NCBI RefSeq assembly: GCF_042676025.1
Contig: NZ_JBHTJP010000034.1
Coordinates: 154,686-218,685, forward strand
DNA: 64,000 nt
Direction of reading: 5' to 3'
Source: Salinimicrobium gaetbulicola
GTDB taxonomy: Bacteria > Bacteroidota > Bacteroidia > Flavobacteriales > Flavobacteriaceae
The notes below the pieces were generated by a model, which worked only from the letters and a program-made list of their open reading frames with translations, searched no databases and was not told the DNA's origin. The position numbers and the translations under genes are program-made. Shown one piece after another: positions 23,431 to 33,105 of this stretch; position 1 is the stretch's first letter; each line of letters opens with the position of its first letter.

Positions 23431-23823
23431 ATGAAGATGAAAAGGAATTATCAATTAATAATAGTATTCACGGTAGCTTTTTTAACCACCGCTGTGGCGG
23501 TTTCTCAAAATATGACGCAACAGGACCCCGATAAAGAACTGAAAGAGGTGGCTCGGGAAGCGGTTGATTTTTGGGAAAAAGAACTGGTGCTCTCCCCTAA
23601 GCAGGTGGATCTCATGGAAAAAAAGATCATTGAATTTGCCATTAAAAAGAATCGGCTTATCCAGTCAAAAATGAGGGAAGAAGCCAAAAATGAACGCCTG
23701 GCAGAACTGCAGCAGCTGGAATACAGAGATATGAGGGATATTCTCACCGAACCTCAATATGAGAAGTATTTGAAAATCTCAAAACAACGGATCCAGGAAC
23801 AAAAACACAAGCACAGAAAATAA
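23431..23823 (+). CDS. Small secreted helical protein, Spy/LTXXQ-like
   Basis: The 130-residue protein begins with a signal peptide (about 1-25, cleaved near AVS-QN) and is otherwise helical and very charged. The segments LSPKQVDLMEKKI and LTEPQYEKYLKI resemble the LTxxQ repeats of Spy/CpxP periplasmic chaperones, though the match is loose. It lies 70 bases before the TonB-type receptor gene, so it may be expressed with it. The role is unknown. Confidence 0.75.
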   Translation: MKMKRNYQLIIVFTVAFLTTAVAVSQNMTQQDPDKELKEVAREAVDFWEKELVLSPKQVDLMEKKIIEFAIKKNRLIQSKMREEAKNERLAELQQLEYRDMRDILTEPQYEKYLKISKQRIQEQKHKHRK

Positions 23824-23893
23824 TTTTGTGAAAATTTTTACCGAATAATTTAAACCATTTCCTTTTTTTGATGTCCAAGGATAAAAATCTGGT

Positions 23894-26434
23894 ATGAGCA
23901 TCAAATCACTTCGATACTGTTTCAAAAGTATCTTTATTCTTTTTTTATTCTTCTATTTCAATGCAAACGCACAACGCGGGGATAGACAAATGCCGCAGTA
24001 TACCGTTTCCGGAAAGGTAACAGACGAAGCGGGAATTCCTTTGGAATACGCCACTATTTCATTTCAAAGCACCCGGAATCCAGATAAACTTACAGGAGGA
24101 ATCACCAATGCCCAGGGAACTTTCGAGATCGAGGTTCCGCGCGGTTCTTATAATATCAATATTGAGTTCATTTCGTTTGAACCCAAAAACTTCGAAAAGA
24201 GACAGATCAATGCAGACCTGGATATGGGAACCATAGTTCTGGGCATGGCAGCGGGCGAATTAGACGAGGTGGTGGTGACTGCTGAAACTACCCAGGTGGA
24301 AGTACGGCTCGACAAGAAGATCTACAACATTGGAAAAGATCTTACTACAGCAGGCGGTACGGTGGCAGATGCCTTGAACAATGTACCTTCGGTTTCTGTA
24401 GATATTGAAGGCGGAATCAGTTTGAGAGGAAATGAAAATGTTCGCATTCTTATTAATGGTAAACCTTCAGCCATGGCAGGCTTCGGAAATACCGATATAC
24501 TATCACAACTTCCCGCAGAAGCGATTGAACGGGTTGAAGTGATCACCTCCCCTTCCGCAAGGTATGATGCAGAGGGAACCGCCGGAATTCTTAATATCAT
24601 TCTAAAAAAGGAAAAAACACTGGGTTTTAACGGTTCTGTTTCAGCCAGGGTAGGAGAACCGGACATGGTAGGCCTTTCAGCAAATATCAATTACCGTACA
24701 GACAAGTTCAATATTTTCACGACCACCGGATTCAGATATTTTGATGCTCCCGGGAATGCGAATTCCAACACCCGTTATTTTGAATATCTCAATCAAGACA
24801 ATGAAGTGGTGACCCCAAATTTCGAAAGGATCATTGAAGACAGGAAATTTGACCGCCTGAACAGGAATTTCAATACCAGCTTGGGTTTTGAATACTACAT
24901 TACCGAACAATCTTCCCTTACCGCCACAGGGTTTTACCGTTATGGAGAAGATGAGGACCTTACCACCAATTACAACAGCATGTTCAATAATGAAATGCTG
25001 GAATTAAGAACCTTGAGAACCGAGGAAGAAATTGAAGAAGATAACAGTTTTCAATTTGCGCTTAACTATATTAACAAGTTTGACAAAAGCGGCCACCAGT
25101 TAACCGCCGATTTGCAATATGAAAATGACAGGGAAACCCAAACGGGAGATATCAATGAATTGATAGAATTCAATTCAACAGGGGAAGATCCTTTCTACCC
25201 TATGGAAAACACGCTTACCGAAGAAGTTCAGAACGAATACCTGATCCAGGCTGATTATGTGCGGCCAATTGGCGAAAATGCTCAGTTTGAAGCAGGTTAC
25301 CGTGGTAATTTTGAAGAAGAAGTGACAGATTATAAGCTTTCCCTGGAGGATCAAAGTTCAGGAAATCTGGAGCTTTCCCCGCTTTCGAATGAATTCACCT
25401 ATACAGAAAATGTGAACTCTTTATATTCCCAATACGGAAATAAATTCGGGGAGTTTTCTTTTCTGTTAGGACTAAGGCTGGAGAACACCCAGTTAAAAGG
25501 GAAGATCGAATCCCAATTGACCGAAACCGAATTACAGGAAGAATTTGGAATACCGATCGACACCGACTTTGACAACAATTATTTAGGTCTTTTCCCCACA
25601 GTTAATCTGATCTATGAACTGGACGAACAGGAAAATATCACCCTTGGTTACAACCGAAGGATCAACCGACCAAGAGGCTGGTTTATCAACCCCTTCCCTT
25701 CGAGAGCCAGTCGTACGAATATTTTCCAGGGAAATCCTAATCTTTCTCCTGCGTTTTCCAATGCCTTTGACCTGGGATATTTGAAAAGATGGAAGAAACT
25801 CACACTTACAACTTCGGTCTATTACCAGCATGAAACAGATTCCTTTGAGAGAGTAGAACAAAGCTCCACGACCCAGGACGGCACCCAGGTTATTCGTACC
25901 ATTCCTATCAACCTGGCAACCAATGATCGGACAGGCGCGGAAGCCGGGATCTTATACAATCCTGCCAAATGGCTCAGGCTTAATGGAAGTTTCAATTTTT
26001 TCCAGTTTGACACCAAAGGGGAATACAATGGCGTTGATTACAGCGCAAAAAATACCAGCTGGTTTGGAAGATTCAGTTCAAAAGTAACGCTTCCCGCCAA
26101 GATCGATTGGCAGACAAATGCCTTTTACAGGGGAGCCTGGGAAGGTGCCCAATCAGAAAATGAAGGCATACTTTCAGTAAGCATGGCAGTTAGTAAGGAA
26201 CTTTTTAATGAGAATGCGACCCTCACGCTCAACGTTAGCGATCTGTTCAATTCCAGAAAAAGAGAATCGTTCACCACTACCGAATTTTTTGAAAGAGAAA
26301 GTGAGTTCCAGTGGAGACAAAGAAGCATTACTCTTTCTTTTACATACATGTTCAACCAGCAGAAAAGAGACCGTGAAAGAGCTCGAAGATCTGAAGGTGG
26401 AAACGATGATATGAATGGAGAAGGAGAATTTTAG
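23894..26434 (+). CDS. TonB-dependent receptor-like outer membrane protein
   Basis: The 846-residue protein has a signal peptide (to about residue 27) and a carboxypeptidase-regulatory-like beta-sandwich (about 35-120; YTVSGKVTDEAGIPLEYATI). A plug domain (about 130-230; VADALNNVPSVSVDIEGGIS) is followed by a large 'outer membrane beta-barrel family' barrel to the C-terminus. The plug and barrel match Bacteroidota TonB-type receptors without a SusD partner. No SusD gene follows, so glycan uptake is not indicated; a peptide or metal substrate, or a signalling role, is possible. The C-terminal tail after the last strand is unusually charged. Confidence 0.9.
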   Translation: MSIKSLRYCFKSIFILFLFFYFNANAQRGDRQMPQYTVSGKVTDEAGIPLEYATISFQSTRNPDKLTGGITNAQGTFEIEVPRGSYNINIEFISFEPKNFEKRQINADLDMGTIVLGMAAGELDEVVVTAETTQVEVRLDKKIYNIGKDLTTAGGTVADALNNVPSVSVDIEGGISLRGNENVRILINGKPSAMAGFGNTDILSQLPAEAIERVEVITSPSARYDAEGTAGILNIILKKEKTLGFNGSVSARVGEPDMVGLSANINYRTDKFNIFTTTGFRYFDAPGNANSNTRYFEYLNQDNEVVTPNFERIIEDRKFDRLNRNFNTSLGFEYYITEQSSLTATGFYRYGEDEDLTTNYNSMFNNEMLELRTLRTEEEIEEDNSFQFALNYINKFDKSGHQLTADLQYENDRETQTGDINELIEFNSTGEDPFYPMENTLTEEVQNEYLIQADYVRPIGENAQFEAGYRGNFEEEVTDYKLSLEDQSSGNLELSPLSNEFTYTENVNSLYSQYGNKFGEFSFLLGLRLENTQLKGKIESQLTETELQEEFGIPIDTDFDNNYLGLFPTVNLIYELDEQENITLGYNRRINRPRGWFINPFPSRASRTNIFQGNPNLSPAFSNAFDLGYLKRWKKLTLTTSVYYQHETDSFERVEQSSTTQDGTQVIRTIPINLATNDRTGAEAGILYNPAKWLRLNGSFNFFQFDTKGEYNGVDYSAKNTSWFGRFSSKVTLPAKIDWQTNAFYRGAWEGAQSENEGILSVSMAVSKELFNENATLTLNVSDLFNSRKRESFTTTEFFERESEFQWRQRSITLSFTYMFNQQKRDRERARRSEGGNDDMNGEGEF

Positions 26435-26453
26435 TTTGTTGGTTAGTTAACGA

Positions 26454-26483
26454 AAAAGAGCCGTCATTACTGACGGCTCTTTT
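26454..26483 (+). terminator. Intrinsic terminator after the receptor gene
   Basis: AAAAGAGCCGTCA (26454-26466) and TGACGGCTCTTTT (26471-26483) form a perfect 13-base stem with loop TTAC. Confidence 0.88.
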
Positions 26484-26523
26484 GTTTATTACTAATTCCT
26501 ATTTAACCACAAGACATAAAAAA

Positions 26524-26543
26524 AAGGACTTTTTCAAGTCCTT
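26524..26543 (-). terminator. Intrinsic terminator of a small membrane protein gene
   Basis: AAGGACTT (26524-26531) and AAGTCCTT (26536-26543) form a stem, and the A run just below 26524 becomes the T tail on the minus strand. It starts 5 bases after the stop of the 57-residue protein at 26548, supporting that gene. Confidence 0.7.
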
Positions 26544-26547
26544 CTCT

Positions 26548-26721
26548 TTATACTTTTTCCCTTTCCAGGCGTTTCTTCTCTTTTCTTTCATCGAGCATTT
26601 CCTTAACGGCTCCTCCAATCCAGTAAGGGATAATGGCAGTTAAGAACAGCATTACCCAAAACCCGATAAGTAAGATAATGACAAAGGCTAAGAACCCCAG
26701 ATATTGATCAAATTCAAACAT
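26548..26721 (-). CDS. Small single-helix membrane protein (57 aa)
   Basis: This ATG-to-TAA frame encodes 57 residues: a short acidic N-terminus (MFEFDQYL), one or two hydrophobic helices (about 8-36; FVIILLIGFWVMLFLTAIIP) and a highly charged tail (EMLDERKEKKRLEREKV). The amino acid pattern is clearly that of a real membrane protein, and a minus-strand terminator follows directly. It is too short for the usual length cut-offs. No family was recognised. The position between tonB-type receptor and fumC gives no clue to function. Confidence 0.75.
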   Translation of the reverse strand: MFEFDQYLGFLAFVIILLIGFWVMLFLTAIIPYWIGGAVKEMLDERKEKKRLEREKV

Positions 26722-26889
26722 GATTTTCTAGTTTTTGAATCTGTGTCAAAGATAGTAACTCTCATAAGTTATCACAATAGTTTTTATTTTATTTTTTAGG
26801 ACAGTTTTGACCGCTTTCTCTTTTGAAAATAAAAGCTTGAAAGTCATTAATTTTCTATCGTTTTTAATGCTATTATTTTTCTGAAACTG

Positions 26890-26897
26890 TAAATTTG
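26890..26897 (+). promoter_or_regulatory. -7 box for fumC
   Basis: TAAATTTG matches TAnnTTTG exactly, 19 bases before the ATG at 26917. Confidence 0.5.
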
Positions 26898-26916
26898 TGT
26901 CAAATAATTAACCGTT

Positions 26917-28314
26917 ATGGATTACAGAATAGAAAAAGATACCATGGGGGACGTAAAAGTCCCTGCCGATAAATTGTGGGGAGCACAAACTGAACGTTCC
27001 CGAAACAACTTTAAAATTGGTGCTCCCGGAAGTATGCCGCTGGAGATAATTTATGGATTTGCGTACCTTAAAAAAGCTGCAGCTTTTACTAACTGTGAAT
27101 TAGGGGTATTATCTGTTGATAAACGTGACCTTATTGCAAAGGTTTGTGAAGAAATTCTCGAAGGAAAGCATGATGACCAGTTCCCGTTGGTGATCTGGCA
27201 AACAGGAAGTGGAACGCAAAGTAACATGAACGTGAATGAGGTGATCGCGAATCGCGCTCATCAACTTGCCGGAAAAAAAATAGGAGAAGGAGAAAAGACT
27301 TTGTCTCCAAATGATGATGTCAACAAATCTCAATCTTCGAATGACACCTTCCCTACCGGGATGCACATTGCAGCATATAAAAAGATCGTAGAAGTTACGA
27401 TTCCCGGTGTAAAACAACTACGCAATACACTTAAGAAAAAAGCTGAAGAGTTTAAGGATGTGGTGAAGATTGGACGTACCCACTTTATGGATGCCACCCC
27501 TCTAACCCTGGGACAAGAATTCAGCGGATACGTTAGCCAGTTAGACCACGGTCTTAACGCGTTGGAAAATACCCTGCCTCACCTTTCTGAGCTGGCCTTA
27601 GGAGGAACAGCAGTTGGAACCGGGCTTAACACTCCAAAAGGATATTCTAAAAGAGTAGCTGAATTTATCGCGAAGTTCACTGAACTTCCATTCATATCAG
27701 CTCCTAATAAATTTGAGGCCCTTGCGGCTCACGATGCTTTCGTTGAAACTCATGGTGCCCTTAAGACCCTTGCTGTTTCTTTGAACAAGATCGCAAATGA
27801 TGTGAGAATGCTTGCTTCCGGACCTCGAAGCGGAATAGGTGAGATCATCATTCCTGCAAATGAACCGGGATCTTCAATCATGCCGGGGAAAGTGAACCCT
27901 ACCCAGGTAGAAGCACTTACCATGGTATGTGCACAGGTAATTGGTAACGACGTTGCTATTAACGTTGGGGGAATGCAGGGACAGTTCGAATTGAACGTAT
28001 TTAAGCCGGTAATGGCGGCCAATATTTTACAAAGTGCTCAATTGATCGGTGACGCGTGCGCTTCCTTTGATGAGCATTGCGCTGTGGGAATTGAGCCTAA
28101 CCACCCAAGAATTCAGGAATTATTGAATAATTCATTAATGCTGGTTACTGCATTGAATACTAAAATTGGTTATTACAAAGCGGCAGAGATCGCTAATACC
28201 GCACACCAAAACGGAACCACTTTAAAAGAAGAAGCAGTAAATCTTGGGTACGTCACTGCTGATGAATTTGACGAGTGGGTGAACCCAAAAGACATGGTAG
28301 GATCTATGAAATAG
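26917..28314 (+). CDS. fumC: Class II fumarate hydratase
   Basis: The 465-residue enzyme has the fumarase/aspartase signature GSSIMPGKVNP and substrate segments QTGSGTQSNMNVNEV, SSNDTFPT and GRTHFMDATPL. The first of these distinguishes class II fumarase from aspartase. It interconverts fumarate and malate in the TCA cycle, needs no iron-sulfur cluster and is oxygen-stable. It is monocistronic, between its -7 box and a perfect terminator. Confidence 0.97.
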   Translation: MDYRIEKDTMGDVKVPADKLWGAQTERSRNNFKIGAPGSMPLEIIYGFAYLKKAAAFTNCELGVLSVDKRDLIAKVCEEILEGKHDDQFPLVIWQTGSGTQSNMNVNEVIANRAHQLAGKKIGEGEKTLSPNDDVNKSQSSNDTFPTGMHIAAYKKIVEVTIPGVKQLRNTLKKKAEEFKDVVKIGRTHFMDATPLTLGQEFSGYVSQLDHGLNALENTLPHLSELALGGTAVGTGLNTPKGYSKRVAEFIAKFTELPFISAPNKFEALAAHDAFVETHGALKTLAVSLNKIANDVRMLASGPRSGIGEIIIPANEPGSSIMPGKVNPTQVEALTMVCAQVIGNDVAINVGGMQGQFELNVFKPVMAANILQSAQLIGDACASFDEHCAVGIEPNHPRIQELLNNSLMLVTALNTKIGYYKAAEIANTAHQNGTTLKEEAVNLGYVTADEFDEWVNPKDMVGSMK

Positions 28315-28343
28315 ACCTTTCAAAATACGGTCAATACCTTATC

Positions 28344-28380
28344 AATAAACCTTCAAATTCACATTTGAAGGTTTATTTTT
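28344..28380 (+). terminator. Strong intrinsic terminator after fumC
   Basis: AATAAACCTTCAAAT (28344-28358) and ATTTGAAGGTTTATT (28363-28377) form a perfect 15-base stem with loop TCAC, followed by T residues. Confidence 0.9.
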
Positions 28381-28438
28381 TGGGGTTTTAGCAATCAAAA
28401 TATTTGTGCTATTTTCACCTCCAATTCCCTTACGAAAA

Positions 28439-28813
28439 ATGAACGAAAAGATCGAACTGGATTTTGGAACTATTAGCATTTTTGACAGAATACTTATCTG
28501 CGAATGCAAAGAAGGAATCCTGTTAGATCTTCAAAATAACAGAAAGATACTGGAAATAGGGGCTCACCATTTTAACAACCAGGATTTTGGCTACATCTCC
28601 CATCGTGTAAATTCGTACGCTGTTGATCCTATGGTTTACAGGGATGCCGCGGAATATGAACATTTAAAGGCTATTGCAGTGGTATCTTCCAGTGAGGCGG
28701 CTCGTCAAAGTGCCGTTTTGGAACAGAATTTCTATATCAATAAAAATTCCTTCCAGATCTTCAGCTCCCTTTCAGAAGCCAAAGACTGGATAAGGAATAT
28801 TCTTCATCATTAG
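28439..28813 (+). CDS. STAS/SpoIIAA-like small protein
   Basis: Starting at the ATG at 28439 gives 124 residues with an alternating strand/helix pattern ending in FSSLSEAKDWIRNILHH, typical of SpoIIAA-like (STAS-fold) Bacteroidota proteins. A paralogue sits at 54519. No partner such as a kinase or phosphatase is adjacent. The 3' end overlaps the convergent hutH by 4 bases. Role unknown. Confidence 0.8.
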   Translation: MNEKIELDFGTISIFDRILICECKEGILLDLQNNRKILEIGAHHFNNQDFGYISHRVNSYAVDPMVYRDAAEYEHLKAIAVVSSSEAARQSAVLEQNFYINKNSFQIFSSLSEAKDWIRNILHH

Positions 28814-30315
28814 TCAAAAGAGAATTCTGCCAGTTCGTAATTCTCTAAAAACTCTTTTGATTTCTGTATAAAAGGAGCCATTACCACATCCTCTTTTACC
28901 AGTGGAACACTTTTCCTGTACTCTTGCACCATTTCTTCCAGAAAATCAGAAGTTTTATATGGTTTTCTATAGGAAAGTGCTTGTGAGGCATTAAAAAGCT
29001 CGATCGCAAGTATAGTTGAAAGGTTTTCGAGCACCTTGATCAATTTAGTCGCAGCATTTGCTCCCATACTAACGTGGTCCTCCTGTCCATTTGAAGATAC
29101 TATGGAGTCAACACTGGCAGGACTGCATAATTGTTTGTTCTGACTCACAATACTTGCAGCAGTATACTGCGGGATCATAAATCCGCTGTTCAATCCCGGG
29201 GCATCAACTAAAAATGCCGGTCCGCGAAGTCCTGATACTAGTTGATAGATCCTTCTTTCAGAAATGTTCCCCAGTTCTGCCATGGCGATGGCCATATAAT
29301 CTAACGCCAGTGCCAAAGGCTGCCCGTGAAAATTACCTGCGGAAATGATCTTATCAGCATCCACGAAAATATTAGGATTATCGGTAACCGAATTGATCTC
29401 TGTCTTGAAGCATTTATGAACAAAGCTTAAAGTATCTTTGGTAGCACCATGCACCTGTGGAATACATCTAAAAGAATAAGGATCCTGCACATTTACCTTT
29501 TTTTGACGGCCGATCTCACTGCCTTCTAAAAATTTTCTAAAGCGCTCAGCTGTTTTGATCTGTCCGCGGTGCGGTCTTACTAAGTGCACCAGTTCATCAA
29601 AAGGTGACATATTGCAGTCATAAGCATCTACCGAAAGTGCGCCTATCACATCTGCCCAATAAGATAACTTATAGGATTCTAATAGGGCGTAAATACCGTG
29701 CGCACTCATGAACTGAGTTCCGTTCAATAGGGCCAGTCCGGCTTTGGATTGAAGCTTCACCGGCTCCCATCCAAATTCTTTCAAAATTTCTTCGGAAGGA
29801 ACGATCTCATCTTTGTAATACATTTCACCTTTTCCGATCAAGGGAAGTGATAAATGAGCCAAAGGAGCAAGATCTCCCGAAGCTCCTAACGAACCTTGAG
29901 AATAGACTACCGGAAGCAGGTCTTCATTGAAAAAGTCGATCAGTCTGTTGACAGTTTCAAGGGAAACTCCCGAATGCCCATAACTCAATGACTGGATCTT
30001 CAGTAATAACATCAACCTAATGATGGGTTTTGCTATTTTTTCTCCGGTTCCGCAGGCATGAGACATGACTAGATTTTCCTGAAGCTGCGTAAGGTTTTCA
30101 GAAGAGATCTTTACGTTACAAAGGGAACCAAATCCCGTATTGATTCCGTAGATAGGAGTCTTATTTTCCTTCATTTTATCGTCCAGGTACTTTCGTGCCT
30201 TTTCAATGTTCAGAATAGCTTCATCACTTAAAGCTAAAGTCTTCTTTTTTTCCAGGATCTCCCTGATTTCTTCCAGATCAATTACTGAAGAACTTATATA
30301 ATGGCATTCTCTCAT
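28810..30315 (-). CDS. hutH: Histidine ammonia-lyase
   Basis: The 501-residue enzyme has the Ala-Ser-Gly triad that self-cyclises to the MIO cofactor (GSLGASGDLAPLAHL) and the loop GTQFMSAHG. It removes ammonia from histidine to give urocanate. Other hut genes are absent from the window. It starts 8 bases after nnr and is probably co-transcribed from the nnr promoter. Related tyrosine or phenylalanine ammonia-lyases are the alternative; without the substrate-specificity residue checked, histidine is the likeliest. Confidence 0.88.
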   Translation of the reverse strand: MRECHYISSSVIDLEEIREILEKKKTLALSDEAILNIEKARKYLDDKMKENKTPIYGINTGFGSLCNVKISSENLTQLQENLVMSHACGTGEKIAKPIIRLMLLLKIQSLSYGHSGVSLETVNRLIDFFNEDLLPVVYSQGSLGASGDLAPLAHLSLPLIGKGEMYYKDEIVPSEEILKEFGWEPVKLQSKAGLALLNGTQFMSAHGIYALLESYKLSYWADVIGALSVDAYDCNMSPFDELVHLVRPHRGQIKTAERFRKFLEGSEIGRQKKVNVQDPYSFRCIPQVHGATKDTLSFVHKCFKTEINSVTDNPNIFVDADKIISAGNFHGQPLALALDYMAIAMAELGNISERRIYQLVSGLRGPAFLVDAPGLNSGFMIPQYTAASIVSQNKQLCSPASVDSIVSSNGQEDHVSMGANAATKLIKVLENLSTILAIELFNASQALSYRKPYKTSDFLEEMVQEYRKSVPLVKEDVVMAPFIQKSKEFLENYELAEFSFD

Positions 30316-30323
30316 TATAGTGT

Positions 30324-31871
30324 TTAAATATTTGGGGGGTTGTTTGGATTTATTTTGTTTTCCGACTGAAAAAGATCAAGAATGGCAGCACCTGTATGCC
30401 TTGCTATATCTCCGGCAATTGTACCTTCATAACTCAATTTTTCAGCAGCCAGGTCTCCTGAGCGTCCATGAAGGAACACTCCCAAGACCGCAGCTGTTAA
30501 TGGATTATATCCCTGGGCCAGCAGGGAGATGAGAATTCCTGTAAGCACATCTCCACTTCCGGCCGTGGCCATCCCGGGATTTCCCGAAGTGTTAATATAC
30601 AGGTCATCGGCGGTTAGGGTTATGGTGTAAGCATCCTTGAGTACAAGAATGAGTTTATATTCTTTCGCCAGTGCCCTGGCTCTTTCTAATTTTTCAAAAT
30701 CATTGCTCCACTTCCCTACCAGCCTTTCCAGCTCTTTAGGATGAGGAGTTAAAATACTGGCTTCGGGAACTAATTTTAAAAGCTCCTTGTTCTTTGATAA
30801 TATGTTCAGCCCATCGGCATCGATCACCATGGGTTTTTCGGTCTTCCTTAGCAGCCCGGAGAAAGCCTTTCCTGTTTGCCGGTCTGTCCCTACTCCTACT
30901 CCAAATCCTATAACTGAAGGATCCATTTTGTGATCAATATCGGTGAGCATTTTTTCGTTCGTATCGGTCAATACCATAGCCTCGGGCAATGAGGTTTGAA
31001 GGATCTCGTAGCCACAGCCCGGGATAAAAACGGTAACCATCCCTGCCCCGGCGCGCATTGCAGCAGTAGCAGAAAGACAGATGCTTCCCATTTTCCCATA
31101 ACTACCACCTACCATCAAGGCGTGGCCATAGGTTCCTTTATGGGAGAACTTATTTCGTGGACGATAGAGCATTTTAGCTTCTTCCCTACCTATTAGTTGG
31201 GCTTCTGTCTTGGTATTGATAAGATATTCCCTATCAAGTGCTATATCCATGATCTGCAATTCCCCTACGAAAGGAGCTGTTTCAGGCAGAAAAAATGACA
31301 TTTTAGGTGACTGAAAGGTGATGGTGTAGCCTGCTTTTATGATGGCCTCCTTATCTTCTGTTGGCTGATCTGCCATGAGGCCAGACGGAAGGTCTATAGC
31401 AAGCACAAATGCTTCCGAAGCATTTATATGTTTCACAAGATTGGCGACCCACGGTACCAGCGGCCTGTTTAGTCCTACCCCAAAAATGGCATCTACCACG
31501 AAATCCCCTTTTTTGATCTCAGGGAAATCCTCTTCAGATCTCAGCAAAGCCGGCCATTTGGTGGTTTGATTCTTAACCCGGTCATAATTGACAAGAAAAT
31601 CCTTGGAGCGATGCTCGCTGTAATTCACAATGTAAAAGCTTACATCATAACCTTTTTCAAGCAGCAATCTTCCCACGACCAGCCCGTCTCCTCCATTATT
31701 GCCAATTCCGCAGAAGATCTTAACGGGAATATGAGCACCCTGCAGGCGCCTGTCAATTTCTTCAAAGACTAGTGTAGCAGCCCTCTCCATCAAATCTGTA
31801 GAGGAAATCCCCTGTTTTTCAAGGGTTATTTGATCTGCGTCTTTAAGTTGCCCGGCAGAAAAGATCTTCAT
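30324..31871 (-). CDS. nnr: Bifunctional NAD(P)H-hydrate epimerase/dehydratase
   Basis: The 515-residue protein joins a YjeF N-terminal epimerase domain (about 1-215; CGIGNNGGDGLVVGRLL) to an ADP-dependent NAD(P)HX dehydratase of the ribokinase-like fold (about 225-500; TAGSGDVLTG near its end). It repairs hydrated NADH and NADPH, and the two-domain fusion is the usual bacterial form. It is the first gene of a unit with hutH. Confidence 0.94.
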   Translation of the reverse strand: MKIFSAGQLKDADQITLEKQGISSTDLMERAATLVFEEIDRRLQGAHIPVKIFCGIGNNGGDGLVVGRLLLEKGYDVSFYIVNYSEHRSKDFLVNYDRVKNQTTKWPALLRSEEDFPEIKKGDFVVDAIFGVGLNRPLVPWVANLVKHINASEAFVLAIDLPSGLMADQPTEDKEAIIKAGYTITFQSPKMSFFLPETAPFVGELQIMDIALDREYLINTKTEAQLIGREEAKMLYRPRNKFSHKGTYGHALMVGGSYGKMGSICLSATAAMRAGAGMVTVFIPGCGYEILQTSLPEAMVLTDTNEKMLTDIDHKMDPSVIGFGVGVGTDRQTGKAFSGLLRKTEKPMVIDADGLNILSKNKELLKLVPEASILTPHPKELERLVGKWSNDFEKLERARALAKEYKLILVLKDAYTITLTADDLYINTSGNPGMATAGSGDVLTGILISLLAQGYNPLTAAVLGVFLHGRSGDLAAEKLSYEGTIAGDIARHTGAAILDLFQSENKINPNNPPNI

Positions 31872-31898
31872 ATGCTAATCGCCTTTAATATTGTTTTA

Positions 31899-31906
31899 CA
31901 AATATA
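31899..31906 (-). promoter_or_regulatory. -7 box for nnr-hutH
   Basis: TATATTTG on the minus strand (31906 to 31899) matches TAnnTTTG, 27 bases before the nnr ATG at 31871. Confidence 0.5.
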
Positions 31907-31989
31907 GAATTTCCTGTGCGCTCTGCTTCATGTTGAAGAAATTCTATTGAAAAATTCGGCTTAAAACGCGTTATCCTTACTGAAATTAA

Positions 31990-31997
31990 TAAATTTG
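31990..31997 (+). promoter_or_regulatory. -7 box for gcvT
   Basis: TAAATTTG matches TAnnTTTG, 19 bases before the gcvT ATG at 32017. Confidence 0.5.
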
Positions 31998-32016
31998 CTC
32001 AACTAAATTTTCAAAA

Positions 32017-33099
32017 ATGAAAAATACAGCCCTAACCTCTACTCATATTGCGTTAAACGCAAAGATGGTTCCTTTTGCAGGATATAATATGCCGGTATCA
32101 TACGAAGGTGTGAATGCCGAACACGAAACGGTAAGAAAAGCTGTTGGTGTTTTTGATGTTTCTCACATGGGAGAATTTCTTATCACCGGTGATAAAGCAC
32201 TTGACCTTATCCAGAAGATCAGCTCTAATGATGCGTCAAAATTAGTTGACGGCAAGGCACAGTATAGCTGTATGCCTAATAATCAAGGGGGAATCGTTGA
32301 TGACCTTATCATTTACAGGTTCAACGAGGAAAAATATTTACTGGTTGTAAATGCATCCAACATCGAGAAGGACTGGAACTGGATCTCTCAACACAATACC
32401 ATGAATGCTACTATGAGAGACCTTTCAGAAGAGTATTCTTTGTTGGCTATTCAGGGGCCTAAAGCTGTGGAAGCTATGCAGTCTTTAACCGATGTGGATC
32501 TTTCAACTATTAAATTCTACACTTTTGAAGTGGCACCATTCGCCGGAGTGGAAAATGTTATTATTTCAGCCACCGGATATACAGGTAGCGGCGGATTTGA
32601 GATCTACTGCAAAAATGATGATGCTCAAAAGATCTGGGACAAGGTTTTTGAAGCTGGCGCCGACTTCGGAATAAAACCAATTGGTTTGGCTGCTCGTGAT
32701 ACTTTACGCCTGGAGATGGGATTCTGTCTCTACGGAAATGATATCGATGATACTACTTCTCCTATTGAAGCCGGTCTTGGCTGGATCACCAAATTCACCA
32801 AAGACTTCATTAACTCCGAAGCTTTAAAAGAACAGAAAGAAGAAGGACCAAAAAGAAAACTTGTTGGTTTTGAACTAGATGACCGCGGAATTCCTCGCCA
32901 GGGATATGATATTGTCGACGAAAATGGCAAGGTTATTGGCGAAGTAACTTCGGGAACTATGTCTCCTTCTCTTGAAAAAGGGATTGGTTTAGGATATGTT
33001 CCAACAGAGGTTGCCACCCCGGGAAGTAAGATATTTATTCAAGTACGTAAAAAACCCCTTCCTGCAACGGTGGTAAAATTACCATTTTATAAAGGATAG
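32017..33099 (+). CDS. gcvT: Glycine cleavage system T protein (aminomethyltransferase)
   Basis: The 360-residue folate-dependent protein shows VPFAGYNMPVSYEG, FDVSHMGEF, TGYTGSGGFEIYC and the GLAARDTLRLEMG segment. It transfers the methylene group of glycine to tetrahydrofolate. The H and P protein genes are not in the window, a split common in Flavobacteriia. The following sugar-reductase-like gene starts 6 bases later, so the two may share a transcript. Confidence 0.96.
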   Translation: MKNTALTSTHIALNAKMVPFAGYNMPVSYEGVNAEHETVRKAVGVFDVSHMGEFLITGDKALDLIQKISSNDASKLVDGKAQYSCMPNNQGGIVDDLIIYRFNEEKYLLVVNASNIEKDWNWISQHNTMNATMRDLSEEYSLLAIQGPKAVEAMQSLTDVDLSTIKFYTFEVAPFAGVENVIISATGYTGSGGFEIYCKNDDAQKIWDKVFEAGADFGIKPIGLAARDTLRLEMGFCLYGNDIDDTTSPIEAGLGWITKFTKDFINSEALKEQKEEGPKRKLVGFELDDRGIPRQGYDIVDENGKVIGEVTSGTMSPSLEKGIGLGYVPTEVATPGSKIFIQVRKKPLPATVVKLPFYKG

Positions 33100-33105
33100 G
33101 ATTTT

